The position numbers were made by a program, and so were the translations under genes. This document shows, piece after piece, positions 31,253 through 38,949 of a stretch of DNA of 49,874 nt; the first letter of the stretch is position 1; every line of letters begins with the position of its first letter. The stretch is from JBDRFZ01 sp043818395 (lineage in GTDB: Bacteria; Patescibacteriota; Patescibacteriia; 2-12-FULL-60-25), in contig JBDRFZ010000015.1 in the NCBI GenBank assembly GCA_043818395.1, positions 1 through 49,874 of the forward strand. Direction: 5' to 3'. The notes below the pieces were generated by a model. The model saw only the letters and a program-made list of their open reading frames with translations. It was not told the DNA's origin and did no database searches.

Positions 31253-32041
31253 TCAAAATAACAATTTTATAACCCACTCCCCGTACAAATAAGCGAGCAT
31301 TGTGCCAAGCGCTAAAGATGGCGCGAAAGGAATGCGATCGCGACGCTTCAACCGACCGGAAATCAAACCCAGAATCGCCAACATCCCACCGATTAGATAT
31401 GCCAAATAAATGCCTACCAGGATATTGGGCCAGCCAAGCGTGAGCGCCATGAACGCGCCGAATAAAATGTCCCCGCTCCCCAGCCATTTGCCGCCCGAAA
31501 ATAAATATTGAAGTCCGAAAAATAAAATAGTTGCAATAACAGCCCAAGCGTCACGCCATAAAGTCATAAATGGATCGGCCAATCCTTCGGTTCCATAAAT
31601 CGTATAACGCATGATAAAAAGACAAATTCCCAAAAAAATAAGGTATTCCACGGGTAATTCTTTCCAACGCAAATCCATAACCACGGGCACGATCAGCCCT
31701 ATAAAAAGCACCATTAAAAACCAATACCGCCAAGGCGACTCAAGCCCAAAAGGCGGAGCATAAAATGATGCCATGACAGCTAAAACCGCAGCCGAAGCCT
31801 CGACTATCGGATATTGAATATGAATGCGCCGATGGCACTCTGCACATTTTCCTTTTAAAAAAATCCAAGATAAAACAGGTACTAAGTGCCTTGGTCTGAT
31901 GGGCTTGCGGCAACCGGGACAACGCGATCTGCCGGTAATCGGCGCTTCCTCGTGCCAACGGATTATCAAAACATTAGCAAAAGAGCCCAAAACCGCGCCC
32001 AAGATGGCGGAAAAAACGATACTCAAAATAATTTCCATCAT
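31253..32041 (-). CDS. pilD: Prepilin peptidase / N-methyltransferase (PilD, GspO)
   Basis: A 262-residue polytopic membrane aspartyl protease that cleaves prepilin leaders and methylates the new N-terminus. After the first membrane helix comes the Zn-binding loop with SRCPGCRKPIRPRHLVPVLS and CAECHRRIHIQYPIVE (two CxxC pairs). The catalytic aspartates are probably in PVVMDLRWKELPVE and in GSGDILFGAFMALTLG (family G-x-G-D). About seven to eight hydrophobic helices are visible. The ATG overlaps the TGA of the upstream pilin gene (ATGA). It can serve all six prepilin-like proteins encoded around it. Confidence 0.95.
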   Translation of the reverse strand: MMEIILSIVFSAILGAVLGSFANVLIIRWHEEAPITGRSRCPGCRKPIRPRHLVPVLSWIFLKGKCAECHRRIHIQYPIVEASAAVLAVMASFYAPPFGLESPWRYWFLMVLFIGLIVPVVMDLRWKELPVEYLIFLGICLFIMRYTIYGTEGLADPFMTLWRDAWAVIATILFFGLQYLFSGGKWLGSGDILFGAFMALTLGWPNILVGIYLAYLIGGMLAILGLISGRLKRRDRIPFAPSLALGTMLAYLYGEWVIKLLF

Positions 32042-32505
32042 TTTTCCACGTCTTCCTTATCTATCCCGCCTGAATGCGCGTACCAGATACCAGCTTCTCC
32101 ATATGCTGTTGTGCGTTCGGTTGAGAAACGCAATGAATAACCTTTGGACGAACCTTTGTAACGATAATATTCTCCGGCTTTTGGCCCGGTCGGTACCTGA
32201 TCAAGAAAAACCGGAACCGACGGACTGTCTTTTGCTACGAAACCGGCTTTGGCTAATTTGTCTGCGCCTGCACCAGGACGCCCCAGATCAACAGCTTCAC
32301 TGGTTGGATAGACGGCATTTTGCAACCAGTACTGCGTAAGTGAAGCTCTGATAACGCTGATGTCTGAAATGCGTTTAGAATCCCTGTTGCTTGCCCGGCT
32401 TAAATTTAACGAATATATGGCGACCGAAGCCAAAATACCTACGACTAAAAGCACCACCAATACTTCCAAAATCGTAAAACCCGACATTTTTTTATAAGCT
32501 TTCAT
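32038..32505 (-). CDS. Type IV pilin-like protein (second pilin)
   Basis: A 155-residue prepilin when started at ATG 32503-32505 (MKAYKKMSG, then FTILEVLVVLLVVGILASVA). A longer frame upstream to 32685 runs through an inverted repeat and lacks a sensible leader, so I reject it. After the helix, NLSRASNRDSKRISDISVIR is typical of pseudopilins of the GspG type, and GPKAGEYYRYKGSSKGYSLR is the usual beta-sheet end. An internal ATG (MSGFTILE) is also possible. Lies 3' of pilA beyond its terminator and an inverted repeat; its TGA overlaps the pilD start. Confidence 0.85.
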   Translation of the reverse strand: MKAYKKMSGFTILEVLVVLLVVGILASVAIYSLNLSRASNRDSKRISDISVIRASLTQYWLQNAVYPTSEAVDLGRPGAGADKLAKAGFVAKDSPSVPVFLDQVPTGPKAGEYYRYKGSSKGYSLRFSTERTTAYGEAGIWYAHSGGIDKEDVEK

Positions 32506-32530
32506 AAAATATATCCATAGTATACAGCAA

Positions 32531-32678
32531 AACTCGACAACATGTCTCCCTGCAAGTTTAGAATGCGGCATTTGTTTATTCTGCAATCGTACTCTTCGCG
32601 AAGCGAGGACTGTTCGAGCACTTCGAAAGATAAAGTCGTCGAGTTCCGCAGCGAGTAAAGAGTCCGATTGCGGAATAA
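32531..32678. repeat. Nested imperfect inverted repeat between two pilin genes
   Basis: Arms 32576-32596 and 32658-32678 are inverted copies of 21 bp with two mismatches (ttattcYgcaatcgKactctt). A second pair, AACTCGAC (32531-32538) and GTCGAGTT (32638-32645), interlocks with the first, so the two stems could alternate or form a pseudoknot. The interior contains gcgaagcgaggac, a motif reminiscent of the palindromic repeats elsewhere in the window. It occupies the leader of the second pilin gene. Confidence 0.55.
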
Positions 32679-32691
32679 TACTCATTTATAC

Positions 32692-32717
32692 AAAAAACAG
32701 CCCGGAGGCTGTTTTTT
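32692..32717. terminator. Terminator after pilA
   Basis: AAAAAACAGCC (32692-32702) pairs perfectly with GGCTGTTTTTT (32707-32717) around a CGGA tetraloop. On the minus strand the run of six T follows the stem, 11 nt after the pilA stop. It should limit read-through from pilA into the second pilin gene. Confidence 0.85.
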
Positions 32718-32728
32718 GAAAGTGCAAT

Positions 32729-33223
32729 TTATTGCATCATGCCATTCTGGTTGGCGTAATGAAATGTTCCGGTTAATCCCTGGTTATCGGCTCTTTCAGT
32801 CGCAAATCCAACGTTAAACGTTGAAAGCGTGGCTCCGATATTTACCGAATAATCACACGTAGCCGCCGGTGGAGCTACTGCCGCACATACATTAGTATAA
32901 GATGGGTCTTTTATGGCACCCAAATTAACATACGTGCTTGTAATGTCCGTACCTGCGGCACAGGTTCCATTTTTAATGATCAAACCATTGATTTGAGTAA
33001 TCCCTGTAACTGCCGTAGTACCTACACATAGCGTATTATTTGCATCATCCTGCGCGGCGGCGGCAAATGCCGTCACGACCGAACGGATGTCAGCCACACG
33101 TTTAGCGTCACGTGACTTTGATCTGGCACTGCCGAAAGCGACAACGGCAAGCGTAGCTAGCAAACCAATAATGGCAATAACCACCAGAAGCTCGATGAGT
33201 GTGAAACCTTTTCGTTTCATCAT
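32729..33223 (-). CDS. pilA: Major type IV pilin PilA
   Basis: A 164-residue prepilin: leader MMKRKG, then FTLIELLVVIAIIGLLATLA, a textbook class III signal with Glu at +5, followed by AFGSARSKSRDAKRVADIRS. The globular part is short and small-residue rich (Ala, Thr, Gly), contains four Cys, and ends in YANQNGMMQ. It is flanked by its own promoter, a 5'UTR hairpin and a strong terminator, unlike the tightly packed neighbours, which fits a highly expressed major subunit. Either of two adjacent ATGs (33221-33223 or 33218-33220) may be used. Confidence 0.92.
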   Translation of the reverse strand: MMKRKGFTLIELLVVIAIIGLLATLAVVAFGSARSKSRDAKRVADIRSVVTAFAAAAQDDANNTLCVGTTAVTGITQINGLIIKNGTCAAGTDITSTYVNLGAIKDPSYTNVCAAVAPPAATCDYSVNIGATLSTFNVGFATERADNQGLTGTFHYANQNGMMQ

Positions 33224-33245
33224 AATATAAAAATAGGTTTATTAT

Positions 33246-33264
33246 TATCGACTTTATGTCGATA
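33246..33264 (-). promoter_or_regulatory. 5'UTR hairpin of pilA
   Basis: TATCGAC (33246-33252) and GTCGATA (33258-33264) form a seven-pair stem with a five-base loop in the predicted 56-nt pilA leader, about 22 nt before the start codon. It may stabilise the message, as leader hairpins often do. Confidence 0.5.
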
Positions 33265-33285
33265 GATAAGGATTAGAATGCTAAA

Positions 33286-33327
33286 AGTATAGCATGAACA
33301 CGCAGATCCTAAAAAATTTATCCACAG
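33286..33327 (-). promoter_or_regulatory. pilA promoter with upstream TTTATCCACAG element
   Basis: On the minus strand an extended -10 TGCTATACT occupies 33286-33294. Twenty-three bases upstream lies TGTGGATAA (33318-33326; on the plus strand TTTATCCACAG is 33317-33327), a perfect DnaA-box 9-mer. No convincing -35 is seen, so the upstream element may bind an activator. The same pair, with 21-bp separation, stands before the first gene of the pilus operon at 42022-42061. Confidence 0.55.
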
Positions 33328-33380
33328 GCAGACAACTTTTTAGCCTATAGCTTATATCGTCAAACATTACAAGTTGCTCC

Positions 33381-34586
33381 CTACACCGAGGACATGTTGT
33401 AAAGCGGTAAGAGAATTGCCGACACCATTACGCCCACGCCCAAACCCAGAACAATCAATATAATCGGCTCAATCATGGCCACTAAATTAGCTACCAGGTT
33501 GTCGATTTCCCTGGAAAAAAACGAACTTAATCTAAGCAAGACATTATGCGTCTGACCCGTACTCTCACCCACGGCCAGCATCTGAACCATCATGGTCGGC
33601 ACGATCGGATTATGTTCAAAAGCCGTGGTCAGCGGATTGCCATCGTTTACTTCGCGAATCGTATCGTAAACAAGTCTGCGCCAAACTTCATTCTCCATAA
33701 CATCGGCTACGATCTCGAGAGCTGAAACCATATCTACGCCGCCTTTAATGAGAGTCGCGAGCGATCGTGAAAATCTGACGACGTAGACGCGCTGAAATAA
33801 TTTACCGAAAACCGGAATACGCAAAACAATCGAATCCCAAAAAAATTTACCTTCCGGCGTTTTTACGAAAACCCTAATACCGATAATTAATGCGACAATG
33901 ATTATTAAAACCAGCCACCAAAAACTTTCGAAAAAATTGGAGGTCGCGATCAACATACGAGTCGTAATCGGTAGTTCCACGTTCGCCTCTTTAAGTACGG
34001 CCACGAGCTTAGGCACAACGAACGACATCATAATAAAACCTACGACAAACATGGCTGAAAGAATGAATGATGGATAAATCATGGCGCCCTTGAGTTTAGC
34101 CGCCAGATCAAAATCTTTTTCCTGCTGATCCGCCAGATATTCCAGCACCTCCGACAATTGACCCGAGGTTTCACCGGAACGAATCATATTCACAAAAAAA
34201 CCGGAAAATACCTTAGGATAACGCTCTAAAGCATCGGATAAACGACCGCCGCCCTCAACTTCTTCAGCTACACCTGTCAATAATTTACGCAACTTTGGAT
34301 TTTCGGTTTGCCTCGAAATATTGCGTAAAGCTTCGGTTAAAGGTACAGACGCCGAAACCATAACCGACAAAGTACGCGACACCACCACCAAATCACGCGT
34401 ACTTATTCGATTAAAAATCGACATGACATCAAATGACCCAACATTTTCCTTGTACGGCTCCAAGCTGATTACTTCCATGTTTCGCTCAATCAGCGCTTCT
34501 TGTGCGACCTTGGTATTTTCAGCCTCAATAATTCCGGCCTGTATATGCCCGTCCGATGTCTTTGCCCTGTATCTTAAAGTCGCCAT
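33381..34586 (-). CDS. pilC: Type IV pilus inner-membrane platform protein PilC
   Basis: A 401-residue GspF/PilC family protein with two T2SF repeats. The N-terminal part (MATLRYRAKTSDGHIQAGII; ISTRDLVVVSRTLSVMVSAS) leads to the first cytoplasmic domain and a membrane helix near 170-195. The repeat is seen as VRFSRSLATLIKGGVDMVSA and MMVQMLAVGESTGQTHNVLL, followed by terminal helices (MIEPIILIVLGLGVGVMVSA). It is the membrane platform on which PilB drives pilin polymerisation. It starts 1 nt after the response-regulator stop. Confidence 0.96.
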   Translation of the reverse strand: MATLRYRAKTSDGHIQAGIIEAENTKVAQEALIERNMEVISLEPYKENVGSFDVMSIFNRISTRDLVVVSRTLSVMVSASVPLTEALRNISRQTENPKLRKLLTGVAEEVEGGGRLSDALERYPKVFSGFFVNMIRSGETSGQLSEVLEYLADQQEKDFDLAAKLKGAMIYPSFILSAMFVVGFIMMSFVVPKLVAVLKEANVELPITTRMLIATSNFFESFWWLVLIIIVALIIGIRVFVKTPEGKFFWDSIVLRIPVFGKLFQRVYVVRFSRSLATLIKGGVDMVSALEIVADVMENEVWRRLVYDTIREVNDGNPLTTAFEHNPIVPTMMVQMLAVGESTGQTHNVLLRLSSFFSREIDNLVANLVAMIEPIILIVLGLGVGVMVSAILLPLYNMSSV

Positions 34587-34587
34587 G

Positions 34588-34965
34588 TCATGCGTGCAAA
34601 ATATCTTTTACCATTTTTACGGTTTCATGCGGTAAAGAATGCGCTTTGATTACGTAACCCACAGCTCCTAATTTCATACAGCGTTCCACATCTTCTTTCT
34701 GGCCTAAATTCGTAAGTACTAAGACCGGAATACCCTTTGTCGCCGCATCTGCTTTTAGTTTTTCCAGCATTTCAAAACCATCCATCTTTGGCATAAGCAA
34801 ATCTAAAAGAATGAGATTTGGTTTTTCTTTTGTCGCCAGCCTTAAACCATCTTCGCCGTTAACGGCCAGGGAAACCTCAAACCCCTCCAGTTCCAGTTTT
34901 TGCGCATAAATACTGGCCAGAAAACCATCATCTTCAACCAATAAAATATTAAGTTTGTTTGGCAT
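34588..34965 (-). CDS. CheY-like single-domain response regulator in the pilus operon
   Basis: A 125-residue receiver domain: MPNKLNILLVEDDGFLASIY carries the acidic pair, NLILLDLLMPKMDGFEMLEK the phospho-acceptor Asp, VLVLTNLGQKEDVERC the Thr position and GYVIKAHSLPHETVKM the conserved Lys. No output domain is present, so it must act by protein contact. I prefer ATG 34963-34965 because the longer frame (to 35013) overlaps the pilB end and adds 16 residues foreign to the fold. Placed between the extension ATPase and the platform protein, it probably controls pilus assembly. No histidine kinase is seen in the window. Confidence 0.93.
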   Translation of the reverse strand: MPNKLNILLVEDDGFLASIYAQKLELEGFEVSLAVNGEDGLRLATKEKPNLILLDLLMPKMDGFEMLEKLKADAATKGIPVLVLTNLGQKEDVERCMKLGAVGYVIKAHSLPHETVKMVKDILHA

Positions 34966-34993
34966 AATTTTTCTAATAACTAACTGTAAATCA

Positions 34994-36736
34994 CTACGTC
35001 CCCTCCTGTACATCCTGCGACAGCCTGAATACTTCTTCGATCGTCGTAAAACCTTCCAGGGCTTTTAATATAGCATCTTGTCTTAATTTCAAAGCTTCCT
35101 GCCTTTTAAATTCTTCCTCTACTTCGGCTGTCGGAAATCCTTTTTCGATGAGCCGTTTTGCGGCCGGCGTAAACTCTAAGAGTTCAACGACCGAAAGCCT
35201 GCCTTGATAACCCGTATCACCGCAGCGGGCGCATCCTTTGCCGTAATAAAAAATATACGGCCCATCCTGATTGAAAGGCTTGCCGTTAAAATATTTAGCT
35301 GGAATCAATTTGATCTGGGCTTTTAGTTTTTCCAAAGTTTCCGGAACTATTTCCTGCTCGGTTTTGCAGTGCGTACAAATCTTTCGCGCCAGGCGCTGGG
35401 CGATGCCTAAATTAGCAGTCGCCGCCAAAAGAAACGGCTCGACTCCCATGTCGATCAGGCGCGGCATGATGCCGAAAACGTCATTTGTGTGCAAAGTCGA
35501 AAACATCAAGTGCCCTGTTAATGCGGCGTGGATGCCTAATTCGGCCGTTTCCTTATCGCGAATTTCACCGACCATCATGACATTCGGGTCCTGGCGCAAA
35601 AGCGCGCGCAAACCCGTGGCAAACGAGTAGCCGATTTCCGGACGGATCTGCGATTGATTTACACCCTGAATGTAATATTCGACCGGATCTTCCAGCGTTG
35701 AAATGTTTATCCCTTCGGAATTCAATATGCTCAAGATGGCGAAAAGCGTGGTTGATTTACCCGAACCCGTGGGACCGGTCACCAGGAACATCCCGTACGG
35801 CTTTTTTATCTGCTCCTTAATGATATCTACGTGTTCCTTACGGTAACCTAGCTGTTCAAGCGTCGGAGCACCGACCGAGGTATCAAGAACACGCATAACC
35901 ACCTTCTCGTTATCCACGACCGGCAGGGTTGAAATACGAAAGTCGATCTTTTTTCCGCCGATCTCCTGGGTGATACGTCCGTCTTGCGGCACCCGGGTTT
36001 CATCGATTTTCAGGTTAGCCAACACCTTGATCCTGGAAACCACGGCAGGGTGAACGTAAAGCGGCAGGGTGAGCGACGTCCTAAGTACGCCGTCTATGCG
36101 GTATCTCACCCGCGATTCTCCGCCCATGGGCTCAATATGGATATCTGAAGCTCCGCCTTCAACCGCATGCCGCATGATAATGGAAACCATTCTTGATACA
36201 GGCGCACCTTTTATTACTTCTTCAAGTTTTCCGATTTCTTCAGGAGTTTCAGCCATTTTTTCGAACTTTCCCTTGGCTTGAGCTAGGGCCGTCGCCACTT
36301 CAGCTCCCAAACCTTTCAATTTTTTTATTAAGTTCTGTATCTGCTTGGTTGGCGCAACCACATACTTCATCTTCCATTTTTTCTCGGCAGCCAAAAACTC
36401 CAAAGCTTCAACGGCTCGCAAGTCCTGCGGATCAAGTAAAACCACTTCCAGGGTAGTGCCGTCAAAATTCGTGGGTACTATCTGATAAGTATCGATCATG
36501 TCCGGATTCAACATCTCGAGCGTTGCCTTGGGAATGACGCGTTCGGTCAAATCCACATAATCCAAACCTAAAACTTCTGCTTTTGCTTTGGCATAATCAA
36601 CATCGCTTACGTATTTTCCGCCGACCAGCGCCTGCTCGTCGGTTTTTCCGCGCGTCATAAGATCTTTGACCGTATTGAATGTTTTTTGGTCAATCAAGCC
36701 TTTATCAAACAAATTTTGTACTACTCTTTCATCCAT
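34994..36736 (-). CDS. pilB: Type IV pilus assembly ATPase PilB
   Basis: A 580-residue GspE/PilB family hexameric ATPase that powers pilus extension from the cytoplasmic face. The N-terminal GspE_N domain (about 40-135; FDKGLIDQKTFNTVKDLMTR) is followed by the catalytic core: SDIHIEPMGGESRVRYRIDG, Walker A GPTGSGKSTT near 319, Asp box NISTLEDPVEYY, Walker B RQDPNVMMVGEIRD near 382, and His box AALTGHLMFSTLHTND. The four-Cys zinc site typical of PilB/GspE is CTHC near 454 and CARCGDTGYQGR near 504. No second PilT-type retraction ATPase is present in the window. Confidence 0.97.
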   Translation of the reverse strand: MDERVVQNLFDKGLIDQKTFNTVKDLMTRGKTDEQALVGGKYVSDVDYAKAKAEVLGLDYVDLTERVIPKATLEMLNPDMIDTYQIVPTNFDGTTLEVVLLDPQDLRAVEALEFLAAEKKWKMKYVVAPTKQIQNLIKKLKGLGAEVATALAQAKGKFEKMAETPEEIGKLEEVIKGAPVSRMVSIIMRHAVEGGASDIHIEPMGGESRVRYRIDGVLRTSLTLPLYVHPAVVSRIKVLANLKIDETRVPQDGRITQEIGGKKIDFRISTLPVVDNEKVVMRVLDTSVGAPTLEQLGYRKEHVDIIKEQIKKPYGMFLVTGPTGSGKSTTLFAILSILNSEGINISTLEDPVEYYIQGVNQSQIRPEIGYSFATGLRALLRQDPNVMMVGEIRDKETAELGIHAALTGHLMFSTLHTNDVFGIMPRLIDMGVEPFLLAATANLGIAQRLARKICTHCKTEQEIVPETLEKLKAQIKLIPAKYFNGKPFNQDGPYIFYYGKGCARCGDTGYQGRLSVVELLEFTPAAKRLIEKGFPTAEVEEEFKRQEALKLRQDAILKALEGFTTIEEVFRLSQDVQEGT

Positions 36737-36738
36737 AA

Positions 36739-37137
36739 TTACATTGGATTTATTAAAACCTCCGTATTTGTAGTACCCATAATTACACTCTCAATCGGCT
36801 GTTCTATTTCAGGAAGCGTTGGGGGCGTAATCGGTGGAGTCGAGGTCGTGGAAGTAGCTCGTACAGGTACCGGCACGGGAACGAAGGGGTTGATTCTGCC
36901 CGGCGTCACTGCAACCGGTTCAGACGGTAAAAGCGAATGCAACCGGAAAAACGCTTCATTTTTTGAAACATCCAAAGCAGGATCGAATTTAACCGCCCCG
37001 CGATTCGCGAGCGGTACCGGCGAAACCGAAACCGGCATCAAGCTTGTTCTGATAAACCAATAAGCCAAACCGATAACCGCCAAACCGCCGATGATAAGCA
37101 AAATTCTGGAAAAAATCGGTGGTGAAGATGTGTTCAT
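36739..37137 (-). CDS. Small membrane-anchored protein at the pilP position
   Basis: A 132-residue protein with one membrane helix (about 12-30, ILLIIGGLAVIGLAYWFI), then a low-complexity Pro/Thr/Val-rich exposed part containing TPGRINPFVPVPVPV. A G-R-x-N-P-F stretch is a common PilP-like signature, and the gene sits after pilO as pilP does, but the protein lacks a lipobox and a full PilP domain. It starts within the pilO stop (ATGA) and ends 2 nt before pilB. I would call it a pilus accessory protein; pilP homology is a guess from position and the short motif. Confidence 0.6.
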   Translation of the reverse strand: MNTSSPPIFSRILLIIGGLAVIGLAYWFIRTSLMPVSVSPVPLANRGAVKFDPALDVSKNEAFFRLHSLLPSEPVAVTPGRINPFVPVPVPVRATSTTSTPPITPPTLPEIEQPIESVIMGTTNTEVLINPM

Positions 37138-37790
37138 AGCGCTTTGGCGGTTCCCGCAAACAAATACGTCCTCATTTGAATCGTGTAATTAAATTCAGCG
37201 CCGTTAAAACTTGATGAAAGTCCGATTACGTCCATGAGCCTCATGTTTGTTTCAATGTCCGCCAAAAATCTTTTTACGTCAAAATAATTCATGGCGCGTA
37301 AAGAAATATTAATATCAACCGGCAGGATCATTTCCGTTGATGTAGCGACGCGTCCGGCCTGCACAACTGGCGCGACTTTTGCTTCCAGGATATTCAATGA
37401 ATCTATGCGTACGTTATTCTTTTCTGAAGCATAACCGAACTGCCTTATAAGCGACGGGAATTTAGCTTCGTATGGCAGAGCTTCGTCAACTCGGTCCAGT
37501 GTAACTTCGGGAATGGCTTCGGCCGCCGCGACCGACTGCTCGAGTGCGGACAAATAAGCACGTTCTTGCTGAATTAATCCTATCTGATTTTCAATTTCCG
37601 CGTTCGTTTTTCTGATATTCTGTATGATCGGAATCAAAATAAAAAACGCCAAACCTATATAAGCGGCGATTAAAAATAAAAAAATCGAAGCATAATATTC
37701 AACGAATATTTTTGAATGTTTTTTGGTTTTATCCACGGGTGATGCCTGTTTTTTAGGCGCATCCGGAGTTATGGATACATTAGCTGGCAT
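37134..37790 (-). CDS. pilO: Pilus alignment protein PilO-like
   Basis: A 218-residue protein with a short charged cytoplasmic tail, one membrane helix (about 33-57, ASIFLFLIAAYIGLAFFILI), a coiled coil (NIRKTNAEIENQIGLIQQER) and a ferredoxin-like ectodomain ending NYTIQMRTYLFAG. The DEALPYEAKFPSLIRQFG and NYFDVKRFLADIETNMRLMD segments fit PilO. ATG 37788-37790 follows the pilN stop by 1 nt; a longer frame to 37838 would overlap pilN and adds a non-homologous leader. PilN and PilO normally form a heterodimer linking PilM to the pilus base. Confidence 0.87.
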   Translation of the reverse strand: MPANVSITPDAPKKQASPVDKTKKHSKIFVEYYASIFLFLIAAYIGLAFFILIPIIQNIRKTNAEIENQIGLIQQERAYLSALEQSVAAAEAIPEVTLDRVDEALPYEAKFPSLIRQFGYASEKNNVRIDSLNILEAKVAPVVQAGRVATSTEMILPVDINISLRAMNYFDVKRFLADIETNMRLMDVIGLSSSFNGAEFNYTIQMRTYLFAGTAKAL

Positions 37791-37791
37791 A

Positions 37792-38910
37792 TCAGGGCAA
37801 AGAAGCCATGGTGGAACTCGAAGTACGCAAGGCATCATCGGATAATGTTAGGTACACCTGAAATTCCACGGATTTTGGAATATACGAATCCGGCGGATCG
37901 TAAACCGCCGTATATCCCGAAGTTTCGACCTTTGTTATAAAACCGGCTTGTTCAAAAAGCGTTATTTGGGAAGCAGCCGTTTCAAAAGAATTTGCCACGA
38001 CCGCCAAGGTTATGCGTTTGTCAGCACCTAGATTCATGGACTGGTAAGAGACGGTCGGTAAAGTGGTTTTTTCCAGCTGCTCTAAAAGATGCAGCATGGA
38101 AACATGCTGGCTTAACAATCCTGTTAGAGCTTTTAATTTCGGCTCCAAGTCTTTAAACGAAGACCAGACCTGGTTTTTATCCGCTATTTCACTCCGTACT
38201 TCCTGCAATTGTTTGGTGGCTTTCTGCATTTCCGTTGAAGCATCCGCATGCTGCCCTTTAAGAAGATATGCACTGCCACCAAGTAATATCCCTCCGAGTA
38301 CCGCTATAGTAATGAAAGTAAAACGCCTTCGCGGTATGTCTATTCGCGACATTCTTAAATCCTCTTCCGATACAAAGCTTACTCTTACCGGTTTACGAAT
38401 GCGCTTTATGACCCTGACGCGTCTTGTCCCTTTTTCAAAAGGTGTGATTTTTGCCTTTACCTTGGTCACCGCTGGGGCCGCAAGCGGGGCAAGAGAAGGC
38501 GCTACAGGCGGCGGCGCGCCCGGTTTTTCGGTTACAGGCAAACCTGGTTTTGGAGCAACACCCGTACCTTCTTTGGCTAAAGGTTTTTCTTTTACCTCCG
38601 GCGGCGTAAAAAATTGCGGCGGTAGCTTTGGCGGAGGTTCTATCTCTTGTTGTTTAAAAAGATGATTTTTAAGATCCTCGATCGCGGTCGTAAATCGATA
38701 CGCGATTCTGGTTAGCAGAGGCTCGTTTTCCAGAACCTGTTCTATTTCTCCTTCGTCTATTTCAATGATTTCGATATCCTCGCCTTCTTCTTTGGGAACT
38801 GAAAAATTCAATTCCGAACCCGCCGAAGCCGCCTCTTCTGCGCCCGGGTGTCTGATAGCATCTTCTTTTTTTCGCAACTCGTTTGGGAGGAGCGATATTT
38901 CTTCAGACAT
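37792..38910 (-). CDS. pilN: PilN-like protein with extended cytoplasmic Pro-rich region
   Basis: A 372-residue protein. The N-terminus MSEEISLLPNELRKKE matches the conserved PilN peptide (I-N-L-L-P-x-E) that docks on PilM. Unlike the usual PilN of about 200 aa, some 170 residues of acidic and Pro/Ala-rich sequence (EGEDIEIIEIDEGEIEQVLE; KPGLPVTEKPGAPPPVAPSL) separate it from the membrane helix (about 195-213, FTFITIAVLGGILLGGSAYL). A coiled coil and a PilN-type ectodomain follow (LEQLEKTTLPTVSYQSMNLG). The insertion may hold an extra binding site. The gene lies between pilM and pilO as usual. Confidence 0.85.
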   Translation of the reverse strand: MSEEISLLPNELRKKEDAIRHPGAEEAASAGSELNFSVPKEEGEDIEIIEIDEGEIEQVLENEPLLTRIAYRFTTAIEDLKNHLFKQQEIEPPPKLPPQFFTPPEVKEKPLAKEGTGVAPKPGLPVTEKPGAPPPVAPSLAPLAAPAVTKVKAKITPFEKGTRRVRVIKRIRKPVRVSFVSEEDLRMSRIDIPRRRFTFITIAVLGGILLGGSAYLLKGQHADASTEMQKATKQLQEVRSEIADKNQVWSSFKDLEPKLKALTGLLSQHVSMLHLLEQLEKTTLPTVSYQSMNLGADKRITLAVVANSFETAASQITLFEQAGFITKVETSGYTAVYDPPDSYIPKSVEFQVYLTLSDDALRTSSSTMASLP

Positions 38911-38949
38911 GATTTGATGATTAACGGTTCACGATTAATGATAAGTGAA

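Noticed and set aside
32506..32685. 60-residue N-terminal extension of the second pilin
   Set aside because: It is translated from an inverted repeat, and prepilin leaders are short; ATG 32503-32505 gives a normal leader.
33318..33326. Replication origin suggested by a perfect DnaA box
   Set aside because: Only one box at each of two sites, no cluster, no AT-rich unwinding region, and no dnaA/dnaN nearby; a promoter element fits better.
34994..36736. PilT retraction ATPase
   Set aside because: The 580-aa protein has the GspE N-domain and four-Cys zinc site of PilB; no second ATPase is present in the window.
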